A DNA stretch of 64,000 nt, from assembly GCF_029589435.1 (NCBI RefSeq), contig NZ_JARRAG010000001.1:2160808-2224807 (forward strand), in the 5' to 3' direction. The first letter of the stretch is position 1; each line of letters starts with the position of its first letter. The stretch comes from Paludisphaera mucosa (lineage in GTDB: Bacteria; Planctomycetota; Planctomycetia; Isosphaerales; Isosphaeraceae). The position numbers were made by a program, and so were the translations under genes. Positions 52,443-60,539 of the stretch are shown here, piece by piece. The notes under the pieces are model-generated. The model was given only the letters and a program-made list of their open reading frames with translations. It was not told where the DNA came from and searched no databases.

Positions 52443-54161
52443 TCAGCCGCCGGCCTTCGACTCTTCGAGGATCTGGGCCGACAGCTCGGATTCGTCGAGG
52501 ATCTCATAGCTGTAGCCCTGCTCGGTGAGGAAAAGCTGGCGGTGGTGGGCGAAATCCATCTCGCGGGTGTCGCGCGTCACCAGGGTGTAGAAGCAGGCGG
52601 GCCGCTCCTCCTCCTTGGGGCGGAGGATCCGGCCCAGCCGCTGGGCCTCCTCCTGACGGCTGCCGAAGGTCCCCGAGACCTGGATCATGACGTTGGCGTC
52701 GGGGAGGTCGATCGCGAAGTTGCCGACCTTCGAGAGCACCAGCCGGCGGATCTCGCCGGTGCGGAACCGCGCGTAGAGGTCCTCGCGCTCGCCGTTGGTC
52801 GTCGAGCCGGTGATGATCGGGATGTCGAACCGCTCGGCGATCCGGCGGAGCTGCTTGATGTACTGGCCGATGACCAGGACGCGGTCCTCGGGATGGTCGT
52901 GGCGGCCCAGCAGCTGCTCGATCAACTCGTCCTTGACGGGGTTCTCGCTGGCGAGCCGGAACTTGTCGCGCCACTCGGCGATGGCGTACTCCATTCGCAG
53001 CGCGGGCGGCAGGCCCAGGCGGATCTCGTGGCACTGGGCCTCGGCGATCCAGCCCCGCGACTCCAGCACCCGCCAGGGGACGTCGTACTTCTTGGGGCCG
53101 ATCAGGCTGAAGACGTCTTCCTCGCGATGGTCCTCGCGGACCAGGGTCGCGGTCAGCCCCAGCCGCCGGCGGGCCTGGATGTCGGCCGTGATCCGGAAGA
53201 CGGGGGCCGGCAGCAGGTGGACCTCGTCGTAGATGATCAGGCCCCAGTCGCGGCTGTTGAACAGGCCGAAGTGGGGGAAGTCGCCGTCCTTCCGGGGCCG
53301 GTAGGTGACGATCTGATAGGTCGCCAGCGTCACCGGCGCGATGGCCTTGGACTCGCCGGTGTAGGTGGCGACCTGCGAGTCGTCGAGGTCGGTCTTGTCG
53401 AGGATCTCGCGCCGCCACTGCTCGACCGACGTCGTGCTGGTGGTCAGGACGAGCGTCTCGGTCTTCAGCTGGGCGAGGGCGGCGATGCCCACGATCGTCT
53501 TGCCCGCGCCGCAGGGGAGGACGATGACGCCCGAGCCCCCCTTGACGTCGCCGCCGGCGTGGAAGGTGTCGACGGCCCCGCGCTGGTAGTCGCGGACCTT
53601 GAACGGGTGGCCCGATCGCGAAATCTCGCGCAGGCCGACTTCCAGGGCCGTCCCCTGCGCGTAGCCGGCGAGGTCCTCGGCCGGGTAGCCGACGGCGATC
53701 AGGCCCTGCTTGAGCACGCCCCGGTCGATGTCCTCGACGGCGAAGCTGACGGGGTCGATCCGCTCGCCCAGGTATTCGCGCACGCCCTTCTGCCGCGCCA
53801 GCTCCTCGATCAGGGGCTGGTCGCCGGCGATCAGGCGGAGCGCCCCGTCGATGCGCTGGAGCTTCACGCGGCCGTAACGCCCGACCATGTCGCGGAGGTC
53901 GGCCGGCAGGTTCGTCGGCAGCGGGAACTTCGAGAACTTCTCCAGGGCCGCGACCATGGCGTCGGACGACAGGCCGGCCGCGGCGGCGTTCCAGAGCGAG
54001 AGCGGGCTCAGCCGATACGTGTGGATATGCTCAGGGCTCTTCTCCAGCTCGGCGAACGGCGCGATGGCGTCGCGGGCCTCGGCGTGCAGCGGATTGTCCA
54101 CCTCCAGGAGGATCGTCTTGTCCCCCTGGACGATCAGCGGGTTGGCCGGGTTGTACTGCAT
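52443..54161 (-). CDS. XPB (ERCC3)-type DNA repair helicase
   Basis: A 572-residue SF2 helicase. The N-terminal 230 residues form the XPB-specific damage-recognition-like domain (NPLIVQGDKTILLEVDNP). Motif I is PCGAGKTIVG, motif II the DEVH box in IIYDEVHLLPA, and the XPB RED motif is LVREDHREEDVFSLIGPKKYD-like. Motifs V/VI run GNFAIDLPDANVMIQ and RQEEAQRLGRILRPK. In archaea and eukaryotes XPB acts in nucleotide excision repair; bacterial copies occur in scattered phyla. AAGGAG precedes ATG 54161. Confidence 0.93.
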   Translation of the reverse strand: MQYNPANPLIVQGDKTILLEVDNPLHAEARDAIAPFAELEKSPEHIHTYRLSPLSLWNAAAAGLSSDAMVAALEKFSKFPLPTNLPADLRDMVGRYGRVKLQRIDGALRLIAGDQPLIEELARQKGVREYLGERIDPVSFAVEDIDRGVLKQGLIAVGYPAEDLAGYAQGTALEVGLREISRSGHPFKVRDYQRGAVDTFHAGGDVKGGSGVIVLPCGAGKTIVGIAALAQLKTETLVLTTSTTSVEQWRREILDKTDLDDSQVATYTGESKAIAPVTLATYQIVTYRPRKDGDFPHFGLFNSRDWGLIIYDEVHLLPAPVFRITADIQARRRLGLTATLVREDHREEDVFSLIGPKKYDVPWRVLESRGWIAEAQCHEIRLGLPPALRMEYAIAEWRDKFRLASENPVKDELIEQLLGRHDHPEDRVLVIGQYIKQLRRIAERFDIPIITGSTTNGEREDLYARFRTGEIRRLVLSKVGNFAIDLPDANVMIQVSGTFGSRQEEAQRLGRILRPKEEERPACFYTLVTRDTREMDFAHHRQLFLTEQGYSYEILDESELSAQILEESKAGG

Positions 54162-54277
54162 GGGCTCCTTGCCGGGTCGGATCGAGTGAGCAGGACGAAC
54201 GGGCCGTCGGCGTCGCGCCACCGGGACCTCGGAACGCGAACGCTCCATGTTAGACGGACGCGTCGCGGGTGGCAAGG

Positions 54278-55624
54278 TCACGAACCGGCGCCGAGGACCT
54301 CCACCCGCATCCGGTTCCGGTAGGTCCCCGCCCGATGCCCCACGCAGTCCCACCCCCGGCCGACGGAGGTGCCGGCCAGCGTGACGTAGATCGTGGCCGC
54401 CGACGTCGGCTCGTCGCCCGCCAGGCTGAACTCGATCGCGTTCGCCGGGGCCCCCCAGCCGGCCGTCGGGGAGAGCTGCGTATCGAGCTGCGCCGACCAG
54501 TCGTCCATGGTGATCCGCGCGACGGCCGCGTCCTGGTCGAAAAGCGTGATCGTCAGCGGCTCGCCCCGGGCCAACGGCCCGCCGGCCAACTGCCGGAACG
54601 GGCCCTTCTCACCGCTCGTGGCTTCGACCACGCGGAACCGGCCGGTCGCGTCCAGGAACGCGAACCGCAGCGGCCGGCCGACGGGATAATCCATCGGCTT
54701 CACCTCGACGCGCGTCTCCGGGCAGGGCGAGAACGCCAGCGACAACCGCCGATGCCCCGAGACATCGACGTCGCAGAACGAGTTCAGGTGCGACCACACG
54801 CGCTTTGGGAGGAACGATATCGGCTCCAGCACGATCGGCCCGTCCGCCGAGGTGACGCGAAGGGCGGCGTCGTAGTCGGACCGATACCGCAGGTCGAGCC
54901 CGCCGGGGATCGCCTCGGCCCCGACCAGCCGGAACTCGCGGCCCTCGCGCAGGCGGGACGGCACGAGGATCGTCGGCGCGCCGTCCGGCGACCGGCTGAG
55001 GAACCGCAAAAGGGGCTGCACCGAGATCGTCAGCGGCTTCGCCTTGATCGAAGCCGAGCCATCGCCGAGGTGGACGAACAGGCCGGGCTTCAGCCCTCCC
55101 TCAACCGGGGCGACGCGGCGGATCTCCGCCGGCATCGAATAGGGCGACGGGTGTGTATCCGCGACGGGGGGGCGGAAGCCCAGGGGAAGCAAGGCGCCGA
55201 ACGCAGCCGCCGCCATCTGGACGAGGGTTCGCACGCGTCCGCCACCGTCCCTCCGATCGCGGAAGGGCACCAGCACCGCGATGTTCATCACGACGGCGAC
55301 GCAGAAGAACGTGAAGAGCGCCGCGTAGGCGAACGTCGTCGGGAAAGCACGCATGGCGGAAAACCCGGCGAAATACCAGGCGATCGGGAACGCCGCCAGG
55401 AGAGTGACGAGGACCGCCACCCGCCCGCGACGAGCCGCCCAGACGGCCGTCGCGACCGTCGCCAAAACGACGACCGGCGCGACGCGGTTCGTCCAGAAAC
55501 GCAGGTGGTCGACGGGGAAGCCGCCGGGCGCGAGCCACCACCACCCGGCCGCCGCCACGGCGTGCAGCCCCAGCACGAGGAGCCAGAAGATCCGCCACGG
55601 CGAGGCCATCGTCGCCGATCCCAT
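54278..55624 (-). CDS. Membrane protein with large C-terminal exported domain
   Basis: A 448-residue protein. The first 150 residues contain about five hydrophobic helices (IFWLLVLGLHAVAAAGWWWL, VAPVVVLATVATAVWAA, VAVLVTLLAAFPIAWYFAGF, FAYAALFTFFCVAVVMNIAVLV, a fifth near 135-150). The remainder is beta-rich (LKPGLFVHLGDGSASI, FRLVGAEAIPGGLDLRYRSDY, LSLAFSPCPETRVEV) and probably sits outside the membrane. No family is recognised. It lies between the XPB locus and the riboswitch-controlled operon, transcribed away from the latter. Confidence 0.72.
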   Translation of the reverse strand: MGSATMASPWRIFWLLVLGLHAVAAAGWWWLAPGGFPVDHLRFWTNRVAPVVVLATVATAVWAARRGRVAVLVTLLAAFPIAWYFAGFSAMRAFPTTFAYAALFTFFCVAVVMNIAVLVPFRDRRDGGGRVRTLVQMAAAAFGALLPLGFRPPVADTHPSPYSMPAEIRRVAPVEGGLKPGLFVHLGDGSASIKAKPLTISVQPLLRFLSRSPDGAPTILVPSRLREGREFRLVGAEAIPGGLDLRYRSDYDAALRVTSADGPIVLEPISFLPKRVWSHLNSFCDVDVSGHRRLSLAFSPCPETRVEVKPMDYPVGRPLRFAFLDATGRFRVVEATSGEKGPFRQLAGGPLARGEPLTITLFDQDAAVARITMDDWSAQLDTQLSPTAGWGAPANAIEFSLAGDEPTSAATIYVTLAGTSVGRGWDCVGHRAGTYRNRMRVEVLGAGS

Positions 55625-55813
55625 CGAGAAGCCTCCGGTCGTCGGGATTATCGCGCCGGGCCGACGCCACGGCAGGCTCTACGACATTTGTAACAGTTTC
55701 GTCCACCGGCATCAAGCCGCGCCAGCCCCGGCCCCGAGGAGGCGTATTCGCGCCGCGACCGCTTGACGGCGTCGTCCGGCGGGGGATACACTCGGGCCTC
55801 ACAATTCGGCGCG

Positions 55814-55977
55814 CATCTTATCCAGAGTGGCTGAGGGAAGGGCCCTACGACGCCACAGCAACCGGTCCGCCGACAAGGCGGATGCTGGTGCTAACTCCTG
55901 CCCAGCGCCCGCTCGGGCGATCCCGGGGACGATTTCCTCGGATCGACGAACGCGGTGCACATGGGACAGATAAGATG
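55814..55977 (+). promoter_or_regulatory. SAM-I (S-box) riboswitch
   Basis: The conserved core is readable: CTTATCCAGAG then GGCTGAGGGA, GGGCCC, ACAGCAACC and GGTGCTAACTCC, in the order and spacing of SAM-I aptamers. P1 is a 9-base exact pairing of CATCTTATC (55814-55822) with GATAAGATG (55969-55977). P3 is the GTCCGCC...GGCGGAT region. The P4 side is longer than usual, with about 60 bases between the GCTAA core and the closing P1 strand. It lies 225 bases upstream of the threonine-synthase-like gene and should turn it off when SAM is plentiful. Confidence 0.92.
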
Positions 55978-56070
55978 GTTTTCGGCGGGGGCGCTGCATA
56001 CCGGCCTCCCCCCCTCGAAGCCACCTGACCGCCCCCCCGATTTCGACTCTGGCTGGGATACGCGACGACG

Positions 56071-56092
56071 CGGACGGATGATGATCCGTCCG
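56071..56092 (+). promoter_or_regulatory. Hairpin in the riboswitch expression platform
   Basis: An exact 9-base stem, CGGACGGAT / ATCCGTCCG, with a 4-base loop, between the aptamer and the gene. No uridine run follows, so it is not an obvious intrinsic terminator; it could act in an alternative fold. The rest of 55978-56202 shows no other element. Confidence 0.5.
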
Positions 56093-56202
56093 ATCGAACA
56101 TGCATTCCAGGCCGACTCGAAAATGTCACGAAACTCGAAGCGTCCGCGAATCCGCCCGGCCGTCCGCCGCCCGCGACGTCGCGTCCGCTGTACCACTTTC
56201 GC

Positions 56203-57486
56203 ATGATGGGGGCCGAACTGGTGTCAGGTGAACTGGTGACGGGTCTGAAGTGTCGTCTCTGCGGCAAGCTCTACCCCAAGGAAGCGCTCAACTTCTGCAC
56301 CGACGACTTCGGGCCGCTGGAAGTCGCGTACGACTACGAGGCCGTCGGCCGCACGTTCACCCGCGAGGCGATCGCGACCCGCCCCCGCAACATGTGGCGC
56401 TATCGCGAGCTGCTCCCGGTCGACGGCGAGCCGACCGTCGGCCGCCACGTCGGCGGCACCCCCCTGATCCGCGCCGACCGGCTGGCGAAGCTGCTGGGCG
56501 TCGCCGAGCTGTACATCAAGAACGACGCCGTGAACCATCCGTCGCTCTCGTTCAAGGACCGGGTCGTCGCCGTGGCGCTCTCGAAGGCGGTCGAGCTGGG
56601 CTTCGAGACCGTCGGCTGCGCGTCGACGGGGAACCTCGCCGGCAGCGTGGCCGCGAACGCCGCGGCGGCCGGGCTCGAGGCCTACGTCCTGATCCCCGAG
56701 GGGCTCGAACAGGGCAAGGTCCTCGGCGCCACGATCTACGGCGCGAAGGTCGTGGCCGTCCGGGGCAACTACGACCACGTCAACCGGCTCTGCTCGCAGA
56801 TCGCCTTCCGCTACGGCTGGGGGTTCGTGAACGTCAACCTGCGCCCCTTCTACGCCGAGGGGTCGAAGTCGATGGGCTTCGAGATCGCCGAGGAACTCGG
56901 CTGGCGCGCCCCCGACCAGGTCGTCGCGCCGATGGCCGGCGGCAGCCTGATCGGCAAGCTCCACAAGTCGTTCCTGGAGCTGGAGACGCTCGGCCTTCTG
57001 AACGGCCCCGTGCGGACCAAGATGTTCGGCGCCCAGGCGACCGGCTGCAACCCGATCTCCAACACGGTGAAGACCGGCGCGGGCAAGGTGAAGCCGGTTC
57101 GCAACCCGGAGACGATCGCCAAGAGCCTGGCCATCGGCGACCCGGCCGACGGCTGGTTCGCCTCCAAGCTCATCCGCGAGACCGGCGGCTGGAGCGAGGA
57201 CGTGAGCGACGACGCCATCGTCGACAACATGCGGCTGCTCGCCGAAACCGAGGGCGTGTGGGCCGAGACCGCCGGCGGCGTCACCCTGGCCGTCGCCCGC
57301 AGGCTCATCGACGAGGGCAAGATCGACCGCGACGGCTCCATCGTCCTCTGCATCACCGGCAACGGCCTCAAGACGCAGGAAGCCCTCGTCGACCACCTGC
57401 CCCGTCCCGTGGTGATCAGGCCGACGCTCGAAGAGTTCGAAGCCCTCGTCGAAGCCGGCGTCCCCGCCGTCCTCGCCTCGGCCTGA
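56203..57486 (+). CDS. thrC: Threonine-synthase-like PLP enzyme under SAM riboswitch control
   Basis: A 427-residue fold-type II PLP enzyme of the ThrC family. It has an N-terminal zinc-ribbon-like Cys set (C17, C20, C32), VGGTPLIRADRL, the PLP Lys118 in SLSFKDR, CASTGNLAGSVAANAA, and MAGGSLIGKLHK and TAGGVTLAVARRL later. Canonical ThrC turns O-phosphohomoserine into threonine. The upstream SAM-I riboswitch and the downstream sulfur carrier, E1 and desulfurase are unexpected for plain threonine synthesis. They raise the possibility that the enzyme makes homocysteine from O-phosphohomoserine and a thiocarboxylated carrier. The ATG at 56206 is an equal alternative start. Confidence 0.88.
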   Translation: MMGAELVSGELVTGLKCRLCGKLYPKEALNFCTDDFGPLEVAYDYEAVGRTFTREAIATRPRNMWRYRELLPVDGEPTVGRHVGGTPLIRADRLAKLLGVAELYIKNDAVNHPSLSFKDRVVAVALSKAVELGFETVGCASTGNLAGSVAANAAAAGLEAYVLIPEGLEQGKVLGATIYGAKVVAVRGNYDHVNRLCSQIAFRYGWGFVNVNLRPFYAEGSKSMGFEIAEELGWRAPDQVVAPMAGGSLIGKLHKSFLELETLGLLNGPVRTKMFGAQATGCNPISNTVKTGAGKVKPVRNPETIAKSLAIGDPADGWFASKLIRETGGWSEDVSDDAIVDNMRLLAETEGVWAETAGGVTLAVARRLIDEGKIDRDGSIVLCITGNGLKTQEALVDHLPRPVVIRPTLEEFEALVEAGVPAVLASA

Positions 57487-57488
57487 CC

Positions 57489-57540
57489 TTCCCTTCTCCC
57501 GCCGGGAGAATGTGCCGCGCAGCGGCGGATGAGGGGCGTC
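57489..57540. repeat. REP-like palindromic repeat, unit C1
   Basis: Nearly the same as A1: CTTCTCCC-GCCGGGAGAA then GTGCCGCGC-AGCGGCGGATGAGG. It follows the thrC stop directly and pairs with the inverted copy 54 bases away. Confidence 0.8.
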
Positions 57541-57593
57541 AAGCAAAGAGTCGGTTTGGGTTCGAGAAGCGCAGGTCCGCTCGAAGCGCGTCG

Positions 57594-57640
57594 ACCCTCA
57601 TCCGGCCCTCCGGGCCGCCTTCTCCCGGGGGGAGAAGGGG
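57594..57640. repeat. REP-like palindromic repeat, unit C2 (inverted partner of C1)
   Basis: CCCTCATCCGGCCCTCCGGG then CCGCCTTCTCCC and GGGGGGAGAAGG. Nearly identical to A2 over the first 30 bases. The pair splits the thrC-moaD junction (215 bases) but leaves the genes intact. Confidence 0.8.
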
Positions 57641-57701
57641 AGTACGGGCGTCGCTGACTTCACATCGTGTATAGAATCTCTCTGTAGACAGGATTTCCTT
57701 C

Positions 57702-57971
57702 ATGGCACTGGTCCGCATCCCGACCCCCCTCCGGCCCCAGACGGGCGGACTCGACAAGGTGGAGGCCGCCGGCTCGACGGTCGGCGAGGTCCTGGCCGAC
57801 CTCGGCCGCCAGCACCCGGCGATCCAGGATCGCCTGTTCGACGGCGCCGAGATCCGCCGCTTCGTCAACATCTACGTCAACAACGAGGACGTCCGCTTCC
57901 TCGACGACATGGACACGCCGGTCGCCGACAAGGACGAGGTCAGCATCATCCCGGCCGTCGCCGGCGGCTGA
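57702..57971 (+). CDS. MoaD/ThiS/CysO-family sulfur carrier protein
   Basis: An 89-residue ubiquitin-like protein. It begins VRIPTPLRPQTGG, has TVGEVLADLGRQHPAIQDRLF, RFVNIYVNNEDVRFLDDMDT and ends KDEVSIIPAVAGG, with the terminal Gly-Gly that is adenylated and thiocarboxylated by an E1-like enzyme. Its length and PVADKDEVSI segment are closest to the CysO-type group, which serves amino-acid synthesis rather than molybdopterin. It lies between the ThrC-like enzyme and its likely activator MoeB. Confidence 0.93.
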   Translation: MALVRIPTPLRPQTGGLDKVEAAGSTVGEVLADLGRQHPAIQDRLFDGAEIRRFVNIYVNNEDVRFLDDMDTPVADKDEVSIIPAVAGG

Positions 57972-58028
57972 CCCGCGAACCGCCCGCCCCGCCCCGACCG
58001 AGACTCGACGCACGACCCGGAGCCCGAC

Positions 58029-59090
58029 ATGCCCGCGCCCGCCCCCGCCGCGACGACCCCCGACCCGCTCGACCGCTACTCGCGCCAGGTCCGCTTCCCC
58101 GCCCTCGGCGAGGCCGGCCAGCGCGCCCTGATGAAGAGCCGGGTGACGCTCTGCGGCTGCGGCGCCCTGGGGACCGTCCTGGCCAACCACCTCGCCCGCG
58201 CCGGGGTCGGCCACCTGCGGATCATCGACCGCGACTTCATCGAGACCCACAACCTCCAGCGCCAGATCCTCTTCGACGAGCAGGACGTCGCCGACAACCT
58301 CCCCAAGGCCGAGGCCGCCGCGCGGAAGCTCCGGCTGATCAACAGCAGCATCGAGATCGAGCCGGTGGTCACCGACATCGACCACACGAACGCGATCGAC
58401 CTGATGGGCGACGCCGACCTGATCCTCGACGGCACCGACAACTTCGAGACCCGCTACCTGATCAACGACGCCTCGGTGAAGCTGAACAAGCCCTGGATCT
58501 ACGGCGGGGTCATCGGCTCGGAAGGCCAGACGATGACCATCATCCCCGGCGAGACCCCCTGCCTGCGGTGCGTGATCGAGACCGCGCCCCCGCCGGGGAT
58601 GACCCCCACCTGCGAGACGGCCGGCGTGCTGGGGCCGGCGGTCGCCGTGATCGCCTCGTTCGAGGCCGTCGAGGCGATCAAGATCCTCTCGGGGGCGAAG
58701 GCCGCGCTCAACCGCGACCTGATCATGGTCGACCTGTGGGACTGGACCTTCCGCCAGCTCAAGATCTCGGGCCTGCACGGCAAGGTCGACTGCCCCTGCT
58801 GCAAGCATCGCAAGTTCGAATGGCTGGAGGGCGAGATGGGCTCGCACACGACGGCCCTCTGCGGGCGCAACGCCGTGCAGGTGGCCAGCCGCCGGCCCGA
58901 GCCGCTCAAGTTCGCCGAGATGGCCGACCGCCTGAAGGGCGTCGGCGACGTCCGCCACAACGCCTTCATGCTCCGGTTCGCCACCGAGGGCTACGAGTTC
59001 ACCGTCTTCCCCGACGGCCGGGCCATCATCAAGGGGACCAACGACATCGCCAAGGCGCGCACGCTCTACTCGCAGTTCGTCGGCGTCTGA
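58029..59090 (+). CDS. moeB: MoeB/ThiF-like E1 adenylyltransferase
   Basis: A 353-residue E1-type enzyme. It opens with DRYSRQVRFPALGEAGQ, the Rossmann loop GCGALGTVLANHLARAG, Arg and Asp in IDRDFIE and LQRQILF, the DGTDNFETRYLINDASV segment, TPTCETAGVLGP with a Cys in the usual E1 position, and zinc ligands CPCCKHRKF. It would adenylate the Gly-Gly end of the neighbouring carrier. The C-terminal 70 residues are not a rhodanese but a short alpha/beta extension (TVFPDGRAIIKGTNDIAKA) seen in ThiF relatives. Confidence 0.93.
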   Translation: MPAPAPAATTPDPLDRYSRQVRFPALGEAGQRALMKSRVTLCGCGALGTVLANHLARAGVGHLRIIDRDFIETHNLQRQILFDEQDVADNLPKAEAAARKLRLINSSIEIEPVVTDIDHTNAIDLMGDADLILDGTDNFETRYLINDASVKLNKPWIYGGVIGSEGQTMTIIPGETPCLRCVIETAPPPGMTPTCETAGVLGPAVAVIASFEAVEAIKILSGAKAALNRDLIMVDLWDWTFRQLKISGLHGKVDCPCCKHRKFEWLEGEMGSHTTALCGRNAVQVASRRPEPLKFAEMADRLKGVGDVRHNAFMLRFATEGYEFTVFPDGRAIIKGTNDIAKARTLYSQFVGV

Positions 59091-59166
59091 GCCGCGGCCC
59101 CGCTTCTGACCGATCTCTCGCTCGCCCGCGAGCCCGCCGCCGCGGCCGACCTCCCTGGAGCCTGCC

Positions 59167-60321
59167 ATGATCTATCTGGACAACGCCGCCACCAGCTTCC
59201 CCAAACCCGAGGCGGTGTATCAGGAACTCGACCGCTTCGCCCGCCGCTCCCTCGCCAACCCCGGCCGCGCCGGGCACCGCATGGCGATGGCGGCCGAGAA
59301 GATGCTGGACGACGTCCGCCACGCCTTGAACCAGTTCTTCCGCGGCGAGGCCCCCGACCGCTGGATCTTCACGCTCAACTGCACCGACGCCCTCAACATG
59401 GCGATCAAGGGGATCGTCCAGGAGGGCGACCACGTCGTCCTGACCGACCTCGAGCACAACTCGATCAGCCGGCCCATCCGCGCGCTCGAGAAGGCGGGCA
59501 AGATCACGTCGACCCGCGTCGTCTCGCGCGACGGCTACGTCGCGGCCGAGGACGTCGCCGCCGCGATCACCCCCAAGACGACCCTGGTCGCCATGACCCA
59601 CGCCAGCAACGTGCTGGGGACCGTCCAGCCGATCGCGGCCGTCGCCCAGGCCGTCCGCGCCGCCGGGGCGCTCTTCCTGGTCGACGCCGCCCAGTCCGCC
59701 GGCGTCGTGCCGATCGACCTGAAGGCGACCCCCATCGACCTGCTCGCCCTGCCCGGCCACAAGGGCCTGTACGGCCCGACCGGCACCGGCGCGCTCTACG
59801 TCGGCCCCCGCGTCGACGGCCGGATCCGCGCCTGGCGCGAGGGGGGGACCGGCGGCGACTCGTCCAGCGAGCTGCAGCCGACGCTCCGCCCCTACTTCCT
59901 CGAAGGCGGATCGCCCAACGTCCTGGGCCTCGCCGGCCTGGGCAAGGGGATCGCCTGGGTCGCCGAGCGCGGGCCCGACGCCCTCCGCAAGCACGAGGTC
60001 GGACTGCTCCAGCAGGTCGTCGACTGGGCCGGCCGCTCCGAGGGCTGGCGCGTCGCCGGCCGCTGGGACCCCGAGACCCACGTCGGAGCCCTCTCGCTCT
60101 TCACCCCCGACGGCCTCCCCCCCCAGGACCTGGCCGCCATCCTCGACGTGACGTTCGACATCGCCGTCCGCCCCGGCCTGCACTGCGCCCCCTACATCCA
60201 CCGCAACCTGGGCTCGTTCCCCGACGGCCTGCTGCGGCTCTCTCCTTCGCCCTTCACGACGTCCGACGAGATCGCCCAGTTCCTCGGGGCCCTCTCCGAG
60301 ATCACCGCCGGCGTGGCCTGA
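59167..60321 (+). CDS. Cysteine desulfurase (SufS/Csd-like)
   Basis: A 384-residue PLP enzyme of the NifS/SufS class. IYLDNAATSFPKP starts it, with the THASNVLGTVQPI segment, DAAQSAGVVPIDLK, the PLP Lys199 in GHKGLYGPTG and the catalytic Cys340 in GLHCAPYIHR. It provides persulfide sulfur from cysteine. Being the last gene of the riboswitch-led series, it probably supplies sulfur to MoeB and the carrier, rather than to iron-sulfur assembly, for which no suf/isc genes are seen here. Confidence 0.9.
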   Translation: MIYLDNAATSFPKPEAVYQELDRFARRSLANPGRAGHRMAMAAEKMLDDVRHALNQFFRGEAPDRWIFTLNCTDALNMAIKGIVQEGDHVVLTDLEHNSISRPIRALEKAGKITSTRVVSRDGYVAAEDVAAAITPKTTLVAMTHASNVLGTVQPIAAVAQAVRAAGALFLVDAAQSAGVVPIDLKATPIDLLALPGHKGLYGPTGTGALYVGPRVDGRIRAWREGGTGGDSSSELQPTLRPYFLEGGSPNVLGLAGLGKGIAWVAERGPDALRKHEVGLLQQVVDWAGRSEGWRVAGRWDPETHVGALSLFTPDGLPPQDLAAILDVTFDIAVRPGLHCAPYIHRNLGSFPDGLLRLSPSPFTTSDEIAQFLGALSEITAGVA

Positions 60322-60539
60322 CGGTCGATCCCAGTTGCTCGTCGATCGGTCGCGGAGGGAGAGTCAGACTCCGATTGATGGATACGTTTCGCTCGTCGAA
60401 AACGCCGAGGGTCGTCCTCGGTCGGTCGCCCGGGGGGCGTGTGCAACTCCCCAGGCGACCGCCGAGGCGGCCCTCGAAAACGGCGCCAAACAATCTGAGA
60501 CCTGATCGCGAATCGGACCGTTCCGACTCTCGCGACGGC

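Noticed and set aside
55814-60321. A plain reading of the operon as threonine synthesis plus molybdopterin/thiamine sulfur transfer
   Set aside because: It remains possible, but no moa, mog, thi or hom genes accompany it and the riboswitch class points to methionine metabolism, so I did not adopt it as the preferred reading.
60506-60535. A TCGCGA/TCGGA hairpin past the PEP-CTERM gene
   Set aside because: The arms are imperfectly matched and no T tract follows; such stems are frequent by chance in this GC-rich DNA.
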